Below, piece after piece: positions 16,654 to 25,290 of a stretch of 39,709 bases of DNA. The notes beneath the pieces were generated by a model. It had not been told where the DNA came from. It made no database searches and saw only the letters and a list, made by a program, of their open reading frames with translations. Source of the DNA: Catenulispora pinistramenti (GTDB taxonomy: Bacteria > Actinomycetota > Actinomycetes > Streptomycetales > Catenulisporaceae). A program made the position numbers and the translations under genes. Positions within the stretch are counted from its first letter, which is position 1; the number at the start of each line of letters is the position of its first letter. The stretch lies in contig NZ_JAAFYZ010000081.1 in NCBI RefSeq assembly GCF_018274385.1, positions 1-39,709 of the forward strand, written 5' to 3'.

Positions 16654-17515
16654 TGTCGGAGGCGTCCTTCCCGGTGGTCGCCTCGAAGTGGGCGACGCGG
16701 GCGCGGGACGCCTTGGTGGTGTGCGCGCCGATCCAGCAGGCGAACACGATCAGCAGGCCGAGCACGATCGTCCAGACGAACAGGCCCTCGGAGACCGGGC
16801 CGATCGAGCCCAGGTCCAGACCGCCGGGGTTGGACCCGGTCCGGGTCTGCACCAGGTAGGCGATGATGTCCTTCTTGTCCTGCGGGGACATCACGTTGTC
16901 GTTGAAGATCGGCATGTTCTGCGGGCCGGTGAGCATGGCCTCGTAGATGTGCTTCGTCGACGTCTCACGCAGCGAGGGCGCGAACTTGCCGTCGGTCAGC
17001 GCACCGCCGGCCCCGGCCACGTTGTGGCACTGGGAGCAGTTGGTCCGGAACAGCACTCCGCCGTTGGACACGCTGGCGGCGTCGTTCGGGTCGCCGTTGT
17101 ACAGCGAGGGGTCCGGGATGTCCGGGCCCGCGCCGAGCGCACCGATGTACGCGGCCATCGCGTCGATCTGGTCCTGGGTGAAGATCGGCGGCTTGCTCGT
17201 GACCTGCGGGCCGATCTGCATGGCGGGCATGCGGCCGGTGCCGACCTGGAAGTCGACCGCGGCGGCGCCGACTCCGATCAGCGACGGTCCCGAGCCCTGC
17301 ACGCCCTGACCGTTCATGTTGTGGCATGACGAGCACGAGGACTGGAAGAGCTTCTGACCCTCTACAAGCTGCTCCGGCGTGGCGGCGACGGAGGCCGACG
17401 CCTTCGCCGAGGAGGAGCCCAGGGTGGCGTATGTCGCGCCGATGACACCCAGCGCGAGGAAGAGGACGACGAACGCGGCCAGCGGATGGCGCCGTCGTGC
17501 CGAAAGCGTGTTCAC
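16646..17515 (-). CDS. qcrC: di-haem cytochrome c subunit of the bcc complex
   Basis: The 289-residue protein replaces a soluble cytochrome c by linking the bc1 part directly to the aa3 oxidase. It has an N-terminal membrane anchor (about 11-33), two haem c motifs CSSCH (61-65) and CSQCH (160-164), and a C-terminal membrane helix (about 246-264). I chose the GTG at 17515, which gives an N terminus of Arg-rich residues plus a hydrophobic anchor. AAGGAA lies about 9 nt upstream, and the longer open frame overlaps ctaE. It begins 35 nt after ctaE. Confidence 0.94.
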   Translation of the reverse strand: MNTLSARRRHPLAAFVVLFLALGVIGATYATLGSSSAKASASVAATPEQLVEGQKLFQSSCSSCHNMNGQGVQGSGPSLIGVGAAAVDFQVGTGRMPAMQIGPQVTSKPPIFTQDQIDAMAAYIGALGAGPDIPDPSLYNGDPNDAASVSNGGVLFRTNCSQCHNVAGAGGALTDGKFAPSLRETSTKHIYEAMLTGPQNMPIFNDNVMSPQDKKDIIAYLVQTRTGSNPGGLDLGSIGPVSEGLFVWTIVLGLLIVFACWIGAHTTKASRARVAHFEATTGKDASDND

Positions 17516-17550
17516 GACAGAGGATTCCTTACCGATTCCACTGATCCGAC

Positions 17551-18171
17551 TTACTTCATGATGTAGATGACGAAGAACAGGCCGATCCACACCACGTCGA
17601 CGAAGTGCCAGTAGTAGGACACGACGATCGCGGAGGTGGCCTGATCGTGGGTGAAGCGCTTGGCGAGGTAGGTCCGCCCCAGCACCAGCAGGAACGCGAG
17701 CAGGCCGCCGGTGACGTGCAGCCCGTGGAACCCGGTGGTGAGGTAGAACACGGACGTCCAGGCGTTGGCGCCGATCGTCAGGTTCTCCTTGACCAGGGCC
17801 GAGTACTCCCAGATCTGCCCGGAGACGAAGACCGCGCCCATGATGAACGTCAGGATGAACCACGCCCGCAGCTTCCGCACGTCCCCACGCTCGGCCGCGA
17901 ACACGCCCATCTGGCAGGTCACCGAGGAGAGCACCAGGATGGTGGTGTTCGGCACGGCCAGGGACATGTTCAGGTGCTTGGCCTGCTCCACGAAGTACTG
18001 CGACCCGTGCACTGAGCGGATCGTGAAGTACATCGCGAACAGTGCCGCGAAGAACATCAGTTCCGAGCTCAGCCAGACGATCGTTCCGACGCTGACCAGG
18101 TTCGGCCGGTTGGGCAGGCGGTGGGCCTGCCCCGCTTGAGTAGTTGCAGTTGCTGTCGCCACGGCCGCCAT
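17551..18171 (-). CDS. ctaE: cytochrome c oxidase subunit III
   Basis: The 206-residue membrane protein has five hydrophobic helices, as expected for the short actinobacterial subunit III. Recognisable parts are [15 protein letters not shown], the QYFVEQAK loop, [15 protein letters not shown] and the final [19 protein letters not shown]. It is the first gene of ctaE-qcrC-qcrA-qcrB, so oxidase and bcc subunits are made together. The ATG at 18171 has GGGG about 10 nt upstream. The promoter must lie in the 197-nt gap shared with the divergent receiver-like gene, but I see no clear box. Confidence 0.95.
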   Translation of the reverse strand: MAAVATATATTQAGQAHRLPNRPNLVSVGTIVWLSSELMFFAALFAMYFTIRSVHGSQYFVEQAKHLNMSLAVPNTTILVLSSVTCQMGVFAAERGDVRKLRAWFILTFIMGAVFVSGQIWEYSALVKENLTIGANAWTSVFYLTTGFHGLHVTGGLLAFLLVLGRTYLAKRFTHDQATSAIVVSYYWHFVDVVWIGLFFVIYIMK

Positions 18172-18355
18172 TATGTCGTCACCCCATGGCGGCTCCGCGC
18201 CGGGGGTGGGTATTAAGGAACCAGTGTCCTGTGTGTATGGGGCCGATCGAGTTAACGAAGGTCCGGATCAAGCGGTTCCCGGAAGGTCCGAGCCGCGGTT
18301 GATCATGAACAAGATCCAGACCCCGGCCGTCTGGAAGCCGGGCAACCACGCCGAG

Positions 18356-18361
18356 TAAGCT
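18356..18361 (+). promoter_or_regulatory. TANNNT -10 box, leaderless start
   Basis: TAAGCT ends exactly 7 nt before the ATG at 18369. No -35 box or Shine-Dalgarno sequence is visible. Confidence 0.45.
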
Positions 18362-18368
18362 CCGTCAC

Positions 18369-18809
18369 ATGAACAACCAGCAAGGCAACGCTGGTGGTGC
18401 CAGCGAACAGGCCATCAAAGTCCTCATCTACAGCGACGACTCCACCACCCGGGAGAAGGTCGTGCTGGCCCTCGGCCGCCGCGTGGCGCCGGACCTGCCG
18501 CCGATCAAGACCCACGAGTACGCGACCCCGCTCGCCGTGGTCAACGCCGTCGACAAGGGCGGCTTCGACATCCTGATCCTGGACGGCGAGGCGACCCCGG
18601 CCGGCGGGATGGGCGTGTGCCGGCAGCTCAAGGACGAGATCTACCGGTGCCCGCCGGTCCTGGTCCTCACCGGGCGGCCGCAGGACGGCTGGCTGGCCAC
18701 CTGGTCCCGGGCCGAGGCGTGGACGCCGCACCCGATCGACCCGGTGGCGCTGGCAGACTCGGTCGCGGAGTTGGTCCGGGCCCGGCTCGCCAAGCGGGTC
18801 GCCGCGTAG
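18369..18809 (+). CDS. response-regulator receiver-like protein without output domain
   Basis: The 146-residue protein fits a single receiver fold: acidic pair D23-D24 after strand 1, phospho-acceptor position D72 in ILILDGEATPAGG, and T101 in VLVLTG. The conserved switch lysine is absent; the position reads PHPIDP (H121). It has a short flexible N terminus and no DNA-binding domain. Phosphorylation is possible, but signalling may be atypical. From memory, homologues occupy the same place beside the ctaE operon in streptomycetes, so a link to respiration is possible but unproven. Confidence 0.75.
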   Translation: MNNQQGNAGGASEQAIKVLIYSDDSTTREKVVLALGRRVAPDLPPIKTHEYATPLAVVNAVDKGGFDILILDGEATPAGGMGVCRQLKDEIYRCPPVLVLTGRPQDGWLATWSRAEAWTPHPIDPVALADSVAELVRARLAKRVAA

Positions 18810-18852
18810 GGTCTCCCTATAGCGGGGCCGCAGACGCTCCTCTGATGACTCC

Positions 18853-18862
18853 TCTATAGAGA
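18853..18862. promoter_or_regulatory. AT-rich palindrome before trpD
   Basis: CTCTATAGAG is a perfect 10-bp palindrome about 43 nt before the trpD start in otherwise GC-rich DNA. It could be a -10 region or an operator; a related CCCTATAG lies at 18816-18823. Confidence 0.25.
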
Positions 18863-18905
18863 TTCACCCCTTTGAGCGTTCCGTAGAAGCGGAGGCGAAC
18901 CGCCG

Positions 18906-19964
18906 ATGACCGAGCAGCCCGTGCAGCGCACCTGGCCCGAGCTCCTGTCGGCGGTTCTGCGCCGCGACGATCTGTCAGTCGACGACGCGGCCTGGGCCAT
19001 GGACCGCGTGATGACCGGCGAGGCCACCCCGGCGCAGGTCGCCGGGCTGGCGGTGGCGCTGCGGGCCAAGGGTGAGACGGTCGACGAGATCGAGGGCTTC
19101 GTCCGCTCGATGTACTCGCACGCCCTGCTCATCGACGTCCCCGGCGCGACCGTGGACATCGTCGGCACCGGCGGCGACCGCGCGCACACCGTGAACATCT
19201 CCACCATGTCGGCCGTCGTCGCGGCCGGCGCGGGGGCCACGGTGGTCAAGCACGGCAACCGCGCGGCCTCGTCCTCCTCCGGCGCCGCGGACGTCCTGGA
19301 ACGCCTCGGCGTCCGCCTGGACCTGGCCCCCGAGGCGGTCGCGCAGGTCGCCAAGGAGGCGGGCATCACCTTCTGCTTCGCCCCGGTCTTCCACGCCTCC
19401 CTGCGGCACGCCGGCGTCCCCCGCAAGGAACTGGCGATCCCGACCTTCTTCAACTTCCTCGGCCCGCTCACCAACCCGGCCCGCCCCCGCGCGTCGGCCG
19501 TCGGCGTCTTCGACGAGCGCATGGCCCCGATCGTGGCCGGCGTCTTCGCCCGCCGCGGCGTGGAGGCCCTGGTCTTCCGCGGCGACGACGGCCTGGACGA
19601 GATCTCGGTCGCGACCACCACCACCGTCTGGACGGCGAGCGACGGCGAAGTCCGCCGCGAGACCTTCGACCCCCGCGACGTCGGCATCGCCTACTCCCCC
19701 ATCAGCGCCCTGCGCGGCGCCGACCCGGAATTCAACGCGGCCGTGGCCCGCCGCCTCCTGGCCGGCGAACAAGGCGCGGTCCGGGACGCGGTCCTGCTGT
19801 CCTCCGCCGCGGCCCTGGCGGCACTGGAGCCCACGCGCGAGCCGGTGACGACACGGCTGGCGGCCGGACTGGAGAAGGCCGCCGAGGCCATCGACTCGGG
19901 GGCCGCGGAGCGCGTGCTCGGCAAGTGGGTCGAGGTTTCGGAGCGGTTGATCCGGGAGCGGTAG
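18906..19964 (+). CDS. trpD: anthranilate phosphoribosyltransferase
   Basis: Transfers phosphoribose from PRPP to anthranilate, the second dedicated step of tryptophan synthesis. At 352 residues it has the standard length, with the glycine-rich PRPP loop [14 protein letters not shown], the [18 protein letters not shown] anthranilate/PRPP region and the [13 protein letters not shown] motif followed by GVFD. GGAGG about 12 nt before the ATG supports the start. No other trp gene is nearby, so trpD stands apart from the rest of the pathway. It converges on the Uma2 gene. Confidence 0.95.
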   Translation: MTEQPVQRTWPELLSAVLRRDDLSVDDAAWAMDRVMTGEATPAQVAGLAVALRAKGETVDEIEGFVRSMYSHALLIDVPGATVDIVGTGGDRAHTVNISTMSAVVAAGAGATVVKHGNRAASSSSGAADVLERLGVRLDLAPEAVAQVAKEAGITFCFAPVFHASLRHAGVPRKELAIPTFFNFLGPLTNPARPRASAVGVFDERMAPIVAGVFARRGVEALVFRGDDGLDEISVATTTTVWTASDGEVRRETFDPRDVGIAYSPISALRGADPEFNAAVARRLLAGEQGAVRDAVLLSSAAALAALEPTREPVTTRLAAGLEKAAEAIDSGAAERVLGKWVEVSERLIRER

Positions 19965-19991
19965 CGGCTGGCGCGGATGTCGGCTCGGCGG

Positions 19992-20714
19992 TCAGAACTC
20001 CAGGTCGGCCCAAGTCGCCTCGATCGGGAACGGCAGTTTGGTGCTGACGGCTTCGGCGGTCTCGCCGTTGGTCCAGGTCGCGACCTTGGCGTAGGCGCCC
20101 CGGTACTCCGTCCCCAGCTGCCACTGCTCGATACTGGCGATCGCCGATTCGTCAGGCTTCAGCCGAACGATCCAATAGTGTTCGATGCCGGCCAGCGCGT
20201 ACTGGGTCATCTTCGACTCGAAACCGGTGCGCCGGTTGTCGCGACCGGTATCGGTGCGCTTGCTCGACGGCGACACGATTTCCACCGCCAGCACCAGGTC
20301 ATAACCCCAGACCCGCCGCCGCCCCTCCTCGAGGCACCGGTAGACCAGCACGTCCGGGCGCCGCACGGTCGCACCCGGCGCGTCCCATAAGCGCGTATCC
20401 AGGTCCTGTGAGGCACGAAGGCACGGGTACAAGCCGTCGCCCACCGCTTTCCGCGTAGCGGCGTCGATCAAGATGATCAGACGCACCGACGCACTTTGGT
20501 GCCCAGGCGACCGCGACTCGCGCCGGATCAGCCGCCCACGATCGAGCTCGTGGTCTCGGCAGAACTCCTCGTCCAGCGCGTCCCATCGCGCCACGGAGAC
20601 GTCCTCCAACAACCCGGCCTTCTCGGCCAGGCGGAAGCCCGCGAGCGCCGCCATCTCGGCGGGATCGACGAGCGGGTCTTCAGCGGGTGGTTCGTAGGTC
20701 ATAGCTACTGTCAT
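19992..20714 (-). CDS. Uma2-family PD-(D/E)XK endonuclease-like protein
   Basis: The 240-residue protein carries the Uma2 (DUF820) nuclease core: RPDVLVYR, LAVEIVSPSSKRTD (Asp, Glu and following Lys of the PD-(D/E)XK site) and SKMTQYALAGIEHYWIV. Biological roles of this widespread family are largely unknown. I chose the ATG at 20714 because TAGCCT lies exactly 7 nt upstream; ATG 20702 and the longer frame from 20765 are alternatives, but the latter would cross the stem-loop at 20725-20755. It lies downstream of the L,D-transpeptidase gene. Confidence 0.85.
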   Translation of the reverse strand: MTVAMTYEPPAEDPLVDPAEMAALAGFRLAEKAGLLEDVSVARWDALDEEFCRDHELDRGRLIRRESRSPGHQSASVRLIILIDAATRKAVGDGLYPCLRASQDLDTRLWDAPGATVRRPDVLVYRCLEEGRRRVWGYDLVLAVEIVSPSSKRTDTGRDNRRTGFESKMTQYALAGIEHYWIVRLKPDESAIASIEQWQLGTEYRGAYAKVATWTNGETAEAVSTKLPFPIEATWADLEF

Positions 20715-20721
20715 TCCCCAA

Positions 20722-20727
20722 AGGCTA
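20722..20727 (-). promoter_or_regulatory. TANNNT -10 box inside a stem-loop arm
   Basis: On the minus strand TAGCCT ends 7 nt before the ATG at 20714. Its first three bases form the end of the 3' arm of the stem-loop at 20725-20755. Confidence 0.4.
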
Positions 20728-20755
20728 GCCACGCCCTCTGACAGAGCGTGGCTAG
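20725..20755 (-). terminator. stem-loop after the L,D-transpeptidase gene
   Basis: CTAGCCACGC (20725-20734) and GCGTGGCTAG (20746-20755) form a perfect 10-bp stem with an 11-nt loop. Read on the minus strand it starts 17 nt after the transpeptidase stop and is followed by CCTTTGGGG. Confidence 0.65.
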
Positions 20756-20772
20756 TCGATGACAAACAGTCC

Positions 20773-22104
20773 CTACTGCCCCTGCACCCCGGCGGCGGAC
20801 CCGGCCAGCCACTGGCTCCAGCTCAGGTTCCAGTCGTCGAACCCGGGGTTGGGGTTGGTGGTGACGTTCGGCTTGGTGTTCGCCGACTTCAGCACGTCCA
20901 CCACGTCGCCCAGCTTCACGGTGTTGAAGAACCAGTTGGCGTCGTTCAGGCCCATGCCGATGCAGCCGTGGCTGCTGTTCTCGCGGCCGAACTTGCCGTC
21001 GTTCCAGGGGGCGGCGTGCAGGAAGGTGCCGGAGTCGGTGATCTTGACGGCGGACTGGACCTTGAGGTCGTAGAAGTCCGAGGCGTCGGTGAAGTTCACC
21101 GAGGAGGAGGTCATCTGCAAGGTGGCGTCCTTCTCCAGGACCACCATCTTGCCGCTCCAGGTCGGGTGCTTGGGGACCTCGCCGGCGCTGACCGGGATGG
21201 TGCGCAGGACCTTGCCGTTCTTGGTCACCGTCATCTGGTCCTTCACCAGGTCCACGGTGCTGATCACCGCGTCGCCGATGGTGAAGGCGAAGTCCTTGGT
21301 GAACGAGCCGTAGGTGACGTCGCCGGCCTTCACGCCGTTCAGCCCCAGGTGCACCTGCACCTTGGTGCCGGACTGCCAGTAGCTCTGCGGACGCCAGTCC
21401 GCCTCGGTGGCGCTGCGCCAGTTCCAGGCGCCGTCCACGTGCGGAGAGGTGGTGACGGTCATCGCCTTCTCCACCGCGGCCCGGTCCTTCACGTTCGGCG
21501 GGTTGGTGAAGTAGACCGCGATCGGCTGCCCGACGCCGACCGTGGTGCCGTCGTCCGGGGCGTAGTGGGACAGGCCGAGGCGCTTGTCCGGGGTGAGCGT
21601 CGTGAACTTGGACGTGCTCGTCTTCTCCGCCCCAGAGGCGTCCTTAGCCTTCGCCACGACCGTGTAGCTACTGGAGATCGCCAGCAGCCCGGTGGACACC
21701 CAGGAGGCCCCGTCAGCGGCCAGGGCACCGTTCACAGCCTTACCCGAGGCGTCGGTGGCGGTCACGCTTTCCAGCTTGCCGCCGGCCGCGTTGATCTGGA
21801 TGCCCTTGGCCGGATCGACGCCCTTGGTACCGTCCGCCGGGCTCGCCGAGAGCAGCAGCGGCTCAGCGGAGGAGGAGGTCGCGCCGCCGGGGGTGGTGCC
21901 GCCGCCGTTCGCCCCGGCCGCGCCGGACGAGGCCGTCTGTCCGTCCCCGACCGGCGCCACGGCGTCCTTCTTGGAGCTCGACGAACCGCCGCCGCACGCC
22001 GACGTCACCAGCGCCACCGCGGCGGCGGCCGCCGTCAGCTGCCCCGCCCGACGCCACCGGCGCCCTCCGTCCGCGGAAACACCCTGCCCGAGGTGGTGTG
22101 CCAC
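20773..22104 (-). CDS. L,D-transpeptidase lipoprotein (YkuD domain)
   Basis: Makes 3-3 cross-links in peptidoglycan outside the membrane. The 443-residue product begins with Arg residues, a hydrophobic stretch and a lipobox ending at C37 (VTSAC), so it is lipid-anchored. A Ser/Gly/Ala linker and two immunoglobulin-like domains (about 85-300) precede the YkuD domain, whose catalytic Cys is C381 in SHGCIGM, with HAAPW upstream. This matches actinobacterial LdtMt2-like enzymes. The GTG at 22104 is supported by GGGAGG about 6 nt upstream. It is monocistronic, judging by the stem-loop after it. Confidence 0.93.
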   Translation of the reverse strand: MAHHLGQGVSADGGRRWRRAGQLTAAAAAVALVTSACGGGSSSSKKDAVAPVGDGQTASSGAAGANGGGTTPGGATSSSAEPLLLSASPADGTKGVDPAKGIQINAAGGKLESVTATDASGKAVNGALAADGASWVSTGLLAISSSYTVVAKAKDASGAEKTSTSKFTTLTPDKRLGLSHYAPDDGTTVGVGQPIAVYFTNPPNVKDRAAVEKAMTVTTSPHVDGAWNWRSATEADWRPQSYWQSGTKVQVHLGLNGVKAGDVTYGSFTKDFAFTIGDAVISTVDLVKDQMTVTKNGKVLRTIPVSAGEVPKHPTWSGKMVVLEKDATLQMTSSSVNFTDASDFYDLKVQSAVKITDSGTFLHAAPWNDGKFGRENSSHGCIGMGLNDANWFFNTVKLGDVVDVLKSANTKPNVTTNPNPGFDDWNLSWSQWLAGSAAGVQGQ

Positions 22105-22268
22105 AAGACCCTCCCAGTCGCTTCAACCCTTACCGCACTGCTTACATCTGGATAGACGCCGTTAGAGGCCCCCACGTTGCACATGATCTCAAGTAATCAC
22201 CGTCTCGTGACCCAAAAGGTCGCCGACCCACCCCGAAAGAGAGCGAATACGAGATCTCGGTCCAGCTA

Positions 22269-22297
22269 CTGACGCCGATCCCGGGCCGCCGTAGTGT
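22269..22297 (+). promoter_or_regulatory. promoter of the antitoxin-like gene, leaderless
   Basis: CTGACG (22269-22274), a 17-nt spacer and TAGTGT (22292-22297) form a good promoter. TAGTGT ends exactly 7 nt before the ATG at 22305. Confidence 0.55.
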
Positions 22298-22304
22298 GGG
22301 CGTC

Positions 22305-22595
22305 ATGAGCGCTCAGCCGTCCGCCGCCGCACGCACCACGCCCCGGCTCACGACGCTGGAGCTCCCCCACACGCTGGCCGCCGTCCGCGCACATCTCACC
22401 GACGACGAGAAAGCCGCACTCTGCGAGCAGTTGGAGAACGGCGACGTCTTCCAGGTGTTCCGCAAGTGGTGGAACGTGGCGGCGTCCCGGGCCTCGCCGG
22501 CCCTGGCCGAGCACGTCAAGCGGCGCGCCGAGGGGGCCTCCGGCCCGACGGTGCCGCTCGGGGAAGTCGCCGCCCGCCTCGGCGTGGCCCTGTGA
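22305..22595 (+). CDS. small antitoxin-like protein (DUF6247-like)
   Basis: The 96-residue protein is mostly helical and contains LTDDEKAALCEQLENGDVFQVFRKWWNVAA, resembling the WW-containing helix of DUF6247-type proteins, which often precede small toxin-like genes in actinobacteria. The C terminus ends in LGEVAARLGVAL, which looks like a short helix-turn-helix or packing helix. The ATG at 22305 is chosen for the TAGTGT box 7 nt upstream; the GTG at 22296 is an in-frame alternative. The next gene follows 29 nt downstream. The antitoxin role is inferred from size and arrangement. Confidence 0.65.
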   Translation: MSAQPSAAARTTPRLTTLELPHTLAAVRAHLTDDEKAALCEQLENGDVFQVFRKWWNVAASRASPALAEHVKRRAEGASGPTVPLGEVAARLGVAL

Positions 22596-22624
22596 CGTGA
22601 CGCCGACGACATGACCTCGGCGAC

Positions 22625-22891
22625 ATGACCTCGGCCCCGTACACGGTCGTCTTCGGCGAGCACGCCATGACGCAGGTCGCCCTGCTCCCCGACGCGGACA
22701 TCGGCCACGTGGTCGGCCACGTGGCCATCGGCCTGGGCCGCGACCCGCACCTGATCGGCGATCCGTGGATGAGCACCGACGCTCAGACCTGGTACACGCT
22801 CGACATCGGCCCGACCCTGCGCGTCGCCTACGTCGTGGACGACAAGCTCGAAGAAGTCGCCATCCTGGAAGTCCTCGTGGGCCATTCCTGA
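22625..22891 (+). CDS. small RelE/ParE-like protein, possible toxin
   Basis: The 88-residue product has strands and helices in an order compatible with the RelE/ParE fold. It ends TLRVAYVVDDKLEEVAILEVLVGHS, which resembles the final strands of such toxins. The usual basic active-site residues are not evident, so RNase activity is uncertain. The start lies in a direct repeat, CGACATGACCTCGG, present at 22607-22620 and 22621-22634; only the second ATG opens this frame, since the first meets TGA after five codons. The stop codon is 9 nt before the 8-bp tandem repeat array. Confidence 0.55.
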   Translation: MTSAPYTVVFGEHAMTQVALLPDADIGHVVGHVAIGLGRDPHLIGDPWMSTDAQTWYTLDIGPTLRVAYVVDDKLEEVAILEVLVGHS

Positions 22892-22900
22892 CCGCGCGGA

Positions 22901-23033
22901 CGCGGGAGCGCGGGAGCGCGGGAGCGCGGGAGCGCGGGAGCGCGGGAGCGCGGGAGCGCGGGAGCGCGGGAGCGCGGGAGCGCGGGAGCGCGGGAGCGCG
23001 GGAGCGCGGGAGCGCGGGAGCGCGGGAGCGCGG
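22901..23033. repeat. 16 perfect copies of the 8-bp repeat CGCGGGAG
   Basis: Units start at 22901 and run without a mismatch to 23028, then break off in CGCGG. GGG recurs every 8 nt with 5-nt spacers on the plus strand, which fits the rule for G-quadruplexes. Eight is not a multiple of three, so a change of one unit would shift any reading frame through the array. It lies between the toxin-like stop and the ctaF terminator. Copy number is probably variable between strains. Confidence 0.95.
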
Positions 23034-23064
23034 CGAAGGCTCAAAGCAAAGGCCCAAAGCAAAA

Positions 23065-23100
23065 GGAGCTGGGCCCCGGATCACTCCGGGGCCCAGCTCC
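23065..23100 (-). terminator. intrinsic terminator of the ctaCDF operon
   Basis: A perfect 16-bp stem (23065-23080 with 23085-23100) with a 4-nt loop lies 22 nt after the ctaF stop. On the minus strand it is followed by TTTTGCTTTG, a proper U-rich tail. Confidence 0.9.
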
Positions 23101-23122
23101 TCAAGCAGTTCCCGCTACGGCG

Positions 23123-23542
23123 TCAGTGCCCGGCACCGGCCTCGCCGTACCGGTTGTTCTCCCGCCGGTAGTACTCGAACACGAGCCCGATCACGGAGTA
23201 GGCCCCGAACGGCACGGCCACCAGCAGCAGCCACCATCCGAAGATGATCCCCATGAACGCGATCGCCGCCGAGCCCGCCGTGTACAGCGGCCACCACGAA
23301 TGCGGGGCGAAGAAACCGAGCTCGCCGGCCATCTCCGCGATCTCCGCGTCGTCGCGGTCCTCCGGACGCGGCCCGATGCGGATCGCGGTGAAGTACAGGT
23401 AGAACCACACCAGCGCGCACAGGCCGAAGGCCATGGACAGGGCGGTGGTGCCGACCGTGTCCTTGGACAGCAGCCAGTAGACCGGGATGTCGATCATCAG
23501 GAAGATGGCGACGAACCCGAAGAGCTTGGCTTCGACCTTCAC
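23123..23542 (-). CDS. ctaF: cytochrome c oxidase subunit IV, actinobacterial
   Basis: The 139-residue membrane protein has four hydrophobic helices and the actinobacterial pattern [11 protein letters not shown] after a charged loop ([12 protein letters not shown]). It is a structural subunit of the aa3 oxidase. The GTG start overlaps the ctaD stop in GTGA, so translation is coupled. It is last in ctaC-ctaD-ctaF, and a terminator follows. Confidence 0.93.
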   Translation of the reverse strand: MKVEAKLFGFVAIFLMIDIPVYWLLSKDTVGTTALSMAFGLCALVWFYLYFTAIRIGPRPEDRDDAEIAEMAGELGFFAPHSWWPLYTAGSAAIAFMGIIFGWWLLLVAVPFGAYSVIGLVFEYYRRENNRYGEAGAGH

Positions 23543-25290
23543 TTGGCACCGTCCTCGTCCTCAGTCGCCGACGGCTCCGGCTCCGGCTGCGGCTTGGCCT
23601 TGGCCGGCGCGCCGACCGCGACCTTCTTCTTGCCGTGCCCCAGGTCCAGCGCCGCGACCTCGGGGTGGTGCAGGTCGAAGGCCGGGGATTCGGAGCGGAT
23701 GCGGGGCAGCGAGGTGAAGTTGTGCCGCGGTGGCGGACAGGACGTGGCCCACTCCAGCGAGCGGCCGTAGCCCCACGGGTCGTCCACCGTGACCTTCTTG
23801 CCGCGCTTGGCGGTGATGTACACGTTGTACAAGAAGGGCAGCGTCGAGGCGCCCAGGATGAATGAACCGATCGAGGAGATCGTGTTCAGTGTCGTGAACC
23901 CGTCGCTGGCCAGATAGTCCGCGTACCGGCGGGGCATGCCCTCGGCGCCGAGCCAGTGCTGCACCAGGAACGTGGTGTGGAAGCCGACGAACAGGATCCA
24001 GAAGTGGATCTTGCCCAGCCGCTCGTCCAACATCTTGCCCGTGAACTTGGGCCACCAGAAGTAGAACCCGGCGTTCATCGCGAACACCACGGTGCCGAAC
24101 AGCACGTAGTGGAAGTGCGCGACCACGAAGTACGAGTCCTGCACGTGGAAGTCGATCGGCGGGGAGGCCAGCAGCACGCCGGTCAGACCGCCGAACAGGA
24201 ACGTCACCAGGAAGCCGACCGACCACAGCATCGGCGTGTCGAAGCTCAGCGAGCCGCGCCACATGGTGCCGATCCAGTCGAAGAACTTGATGCCGGTGGG
24301 CACCGCGATCAGGTACGACATGAAGGCGAAGAACGGCAGCATCACCGCGCCGGTGGTGAACATGTGGTGCGCCCACACCGTCACCGACAGGCCGGAGATC
24401 GACAGCGTCGCCATCACCAGGGTGTTGTAACCGAAGATCGGCTTGCGGCTGAAGACCGGGATCACCTCGGTGATGATCCCGAAGAATGGCAAGGCGACGA
24501 TATACACCTCTGGGTGTCCGAAGAACCAGAAGAGGTGTTGCCACAGCAATGCCCCGCCGTTGTCCGCCTCGAAGATCTGCGCGCCGAGCCGGCGGTCGAC
24601 CTCCAGCGCGAACAGCGCGGCGGCCAGCACCGGGAACGCCATCAGGACCAGCACCGCGGTCAGCAGGATGTTCCAGGTGAAGATCGGCATCCGGAACATC
24701 GTCATACCGGGTGCGCGCATGCAGACGATGGTGGTGATGAAGTTGACGCCACCGAGGATGGTGCCGAAGCCGGACAGCGCCAGACCCATGATCCACATGT
24801 CCGCGCCGATGCCCGGGGAGTGGACCGCGTCGGTCAGCGGGGAGTAGGCGAACCAGCCGAAGTCCGCGGCGCCCTGCGGGGTGAGGAAGCCGCCGACGGC
24901 GATCAGCGAGCCGAACAGGAACAGCCAGTAGGCGAACATGTTCAGCCGCGGGAAGGCCACGTCCGGGGCGCCGATCTGCAGCGGCACGATGACGTTGGCG
25001 AACCCGATGAACAGCGGGGTGGCGAACATCAGCAGCATGATCGTGCCGTGCATGGTGAACGCCTGGTTGAACTGCTCCGTGGTCAGGAACTGCAGACCCG
25101 GGCGCGCCAGCTCGGCGCGCATGAGCAGGGCCAGCAGACCGCCGATGCCGAAGAAGCAGAACGACGTGATGAGGTACATGTACCCGATCACCTTGTGGTC
25201 GGTGGACGTCAGCCACTTCACCACGATGTTGCCGGGCACACGGCGCTCGTACGGCGCGCTCACTGCGCGCGGTTCACTGATGGCCGTCAC
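23539..25290 (-). CDS. ctaD: cytochrome c oxidase subunit I
   Basis: The catalytic subunit, reducing oxygen at haem a3-CuB and pumping protons. The 583-residue product has twelve membrane helices. Visible features are the haem a ligand in HGTIMLLMF, the CuB His and cross-linked Tyr in GHPEVY (H259, Y263), the following HH pair in WAHHMFTTG, and haem ligands in HFHYVLFG. The start is the GTG at 25290, overlapping the ctaC stop in GTGA. The much longer open frame upstream is a ctaC shadow. Confidence 0.97.
   Translation of the reverse strand: MTAISEPRAVSAPYERRVPGNIVVKWLTSTDHKVIGYMYLITSFCFFGIGGLLALLMRAELARPGLQFLTTEQFNQAFTMHGTIMLLMFATPLFIGFANVIVPLQIGAPDVAFPRLNMFAYWLFLFGSLIAVGGFLTPQGAADFGWFAYSPLTDAVHSPGIGADMWIMGLALSGFGTILGGVNFITTIVCMRAPGMTMFRMPIFTWNILLTAVLVLMAFPVLAAALFALEVDRRLGAQIFEADNGGALLWQHLFWFFGHPEVYIVALPFFGIITEVIPVFSRKPIFGYNTLVMATLSISGLSVTVWAHHMFTTGAVMLPFFAFMSYLIAVPTGIKFFDWIGTMWRGSLSFDTPMLWSVGFLVTFLFGGLTGVLLASPPIDFHVQDSYFVVAHFHYVLFGTVVFAMNAGFYFWWPKFTGKMLDERLGKIHFWILFVGFHTTFLVQHWLGAEGMPRRYADYLASDGFTTLNTISSIGSFILGASTLPFLYNVYITAKRGKKVTVDDPWGYGRSLEWATSCPPPRHNFTSLPRIRSESPAFDLHHPEVAALDLGHGKKKVAVGAPAKAKPQPEPEPSATEDEDGAK

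Noticed and set aside
22766-23247. Open frame through the 8-bp array giving ARERGSAG repeats
   Set aside because: It is the toxin-like gene read in another frame plus the repeat; no start signal and no sensible protein.
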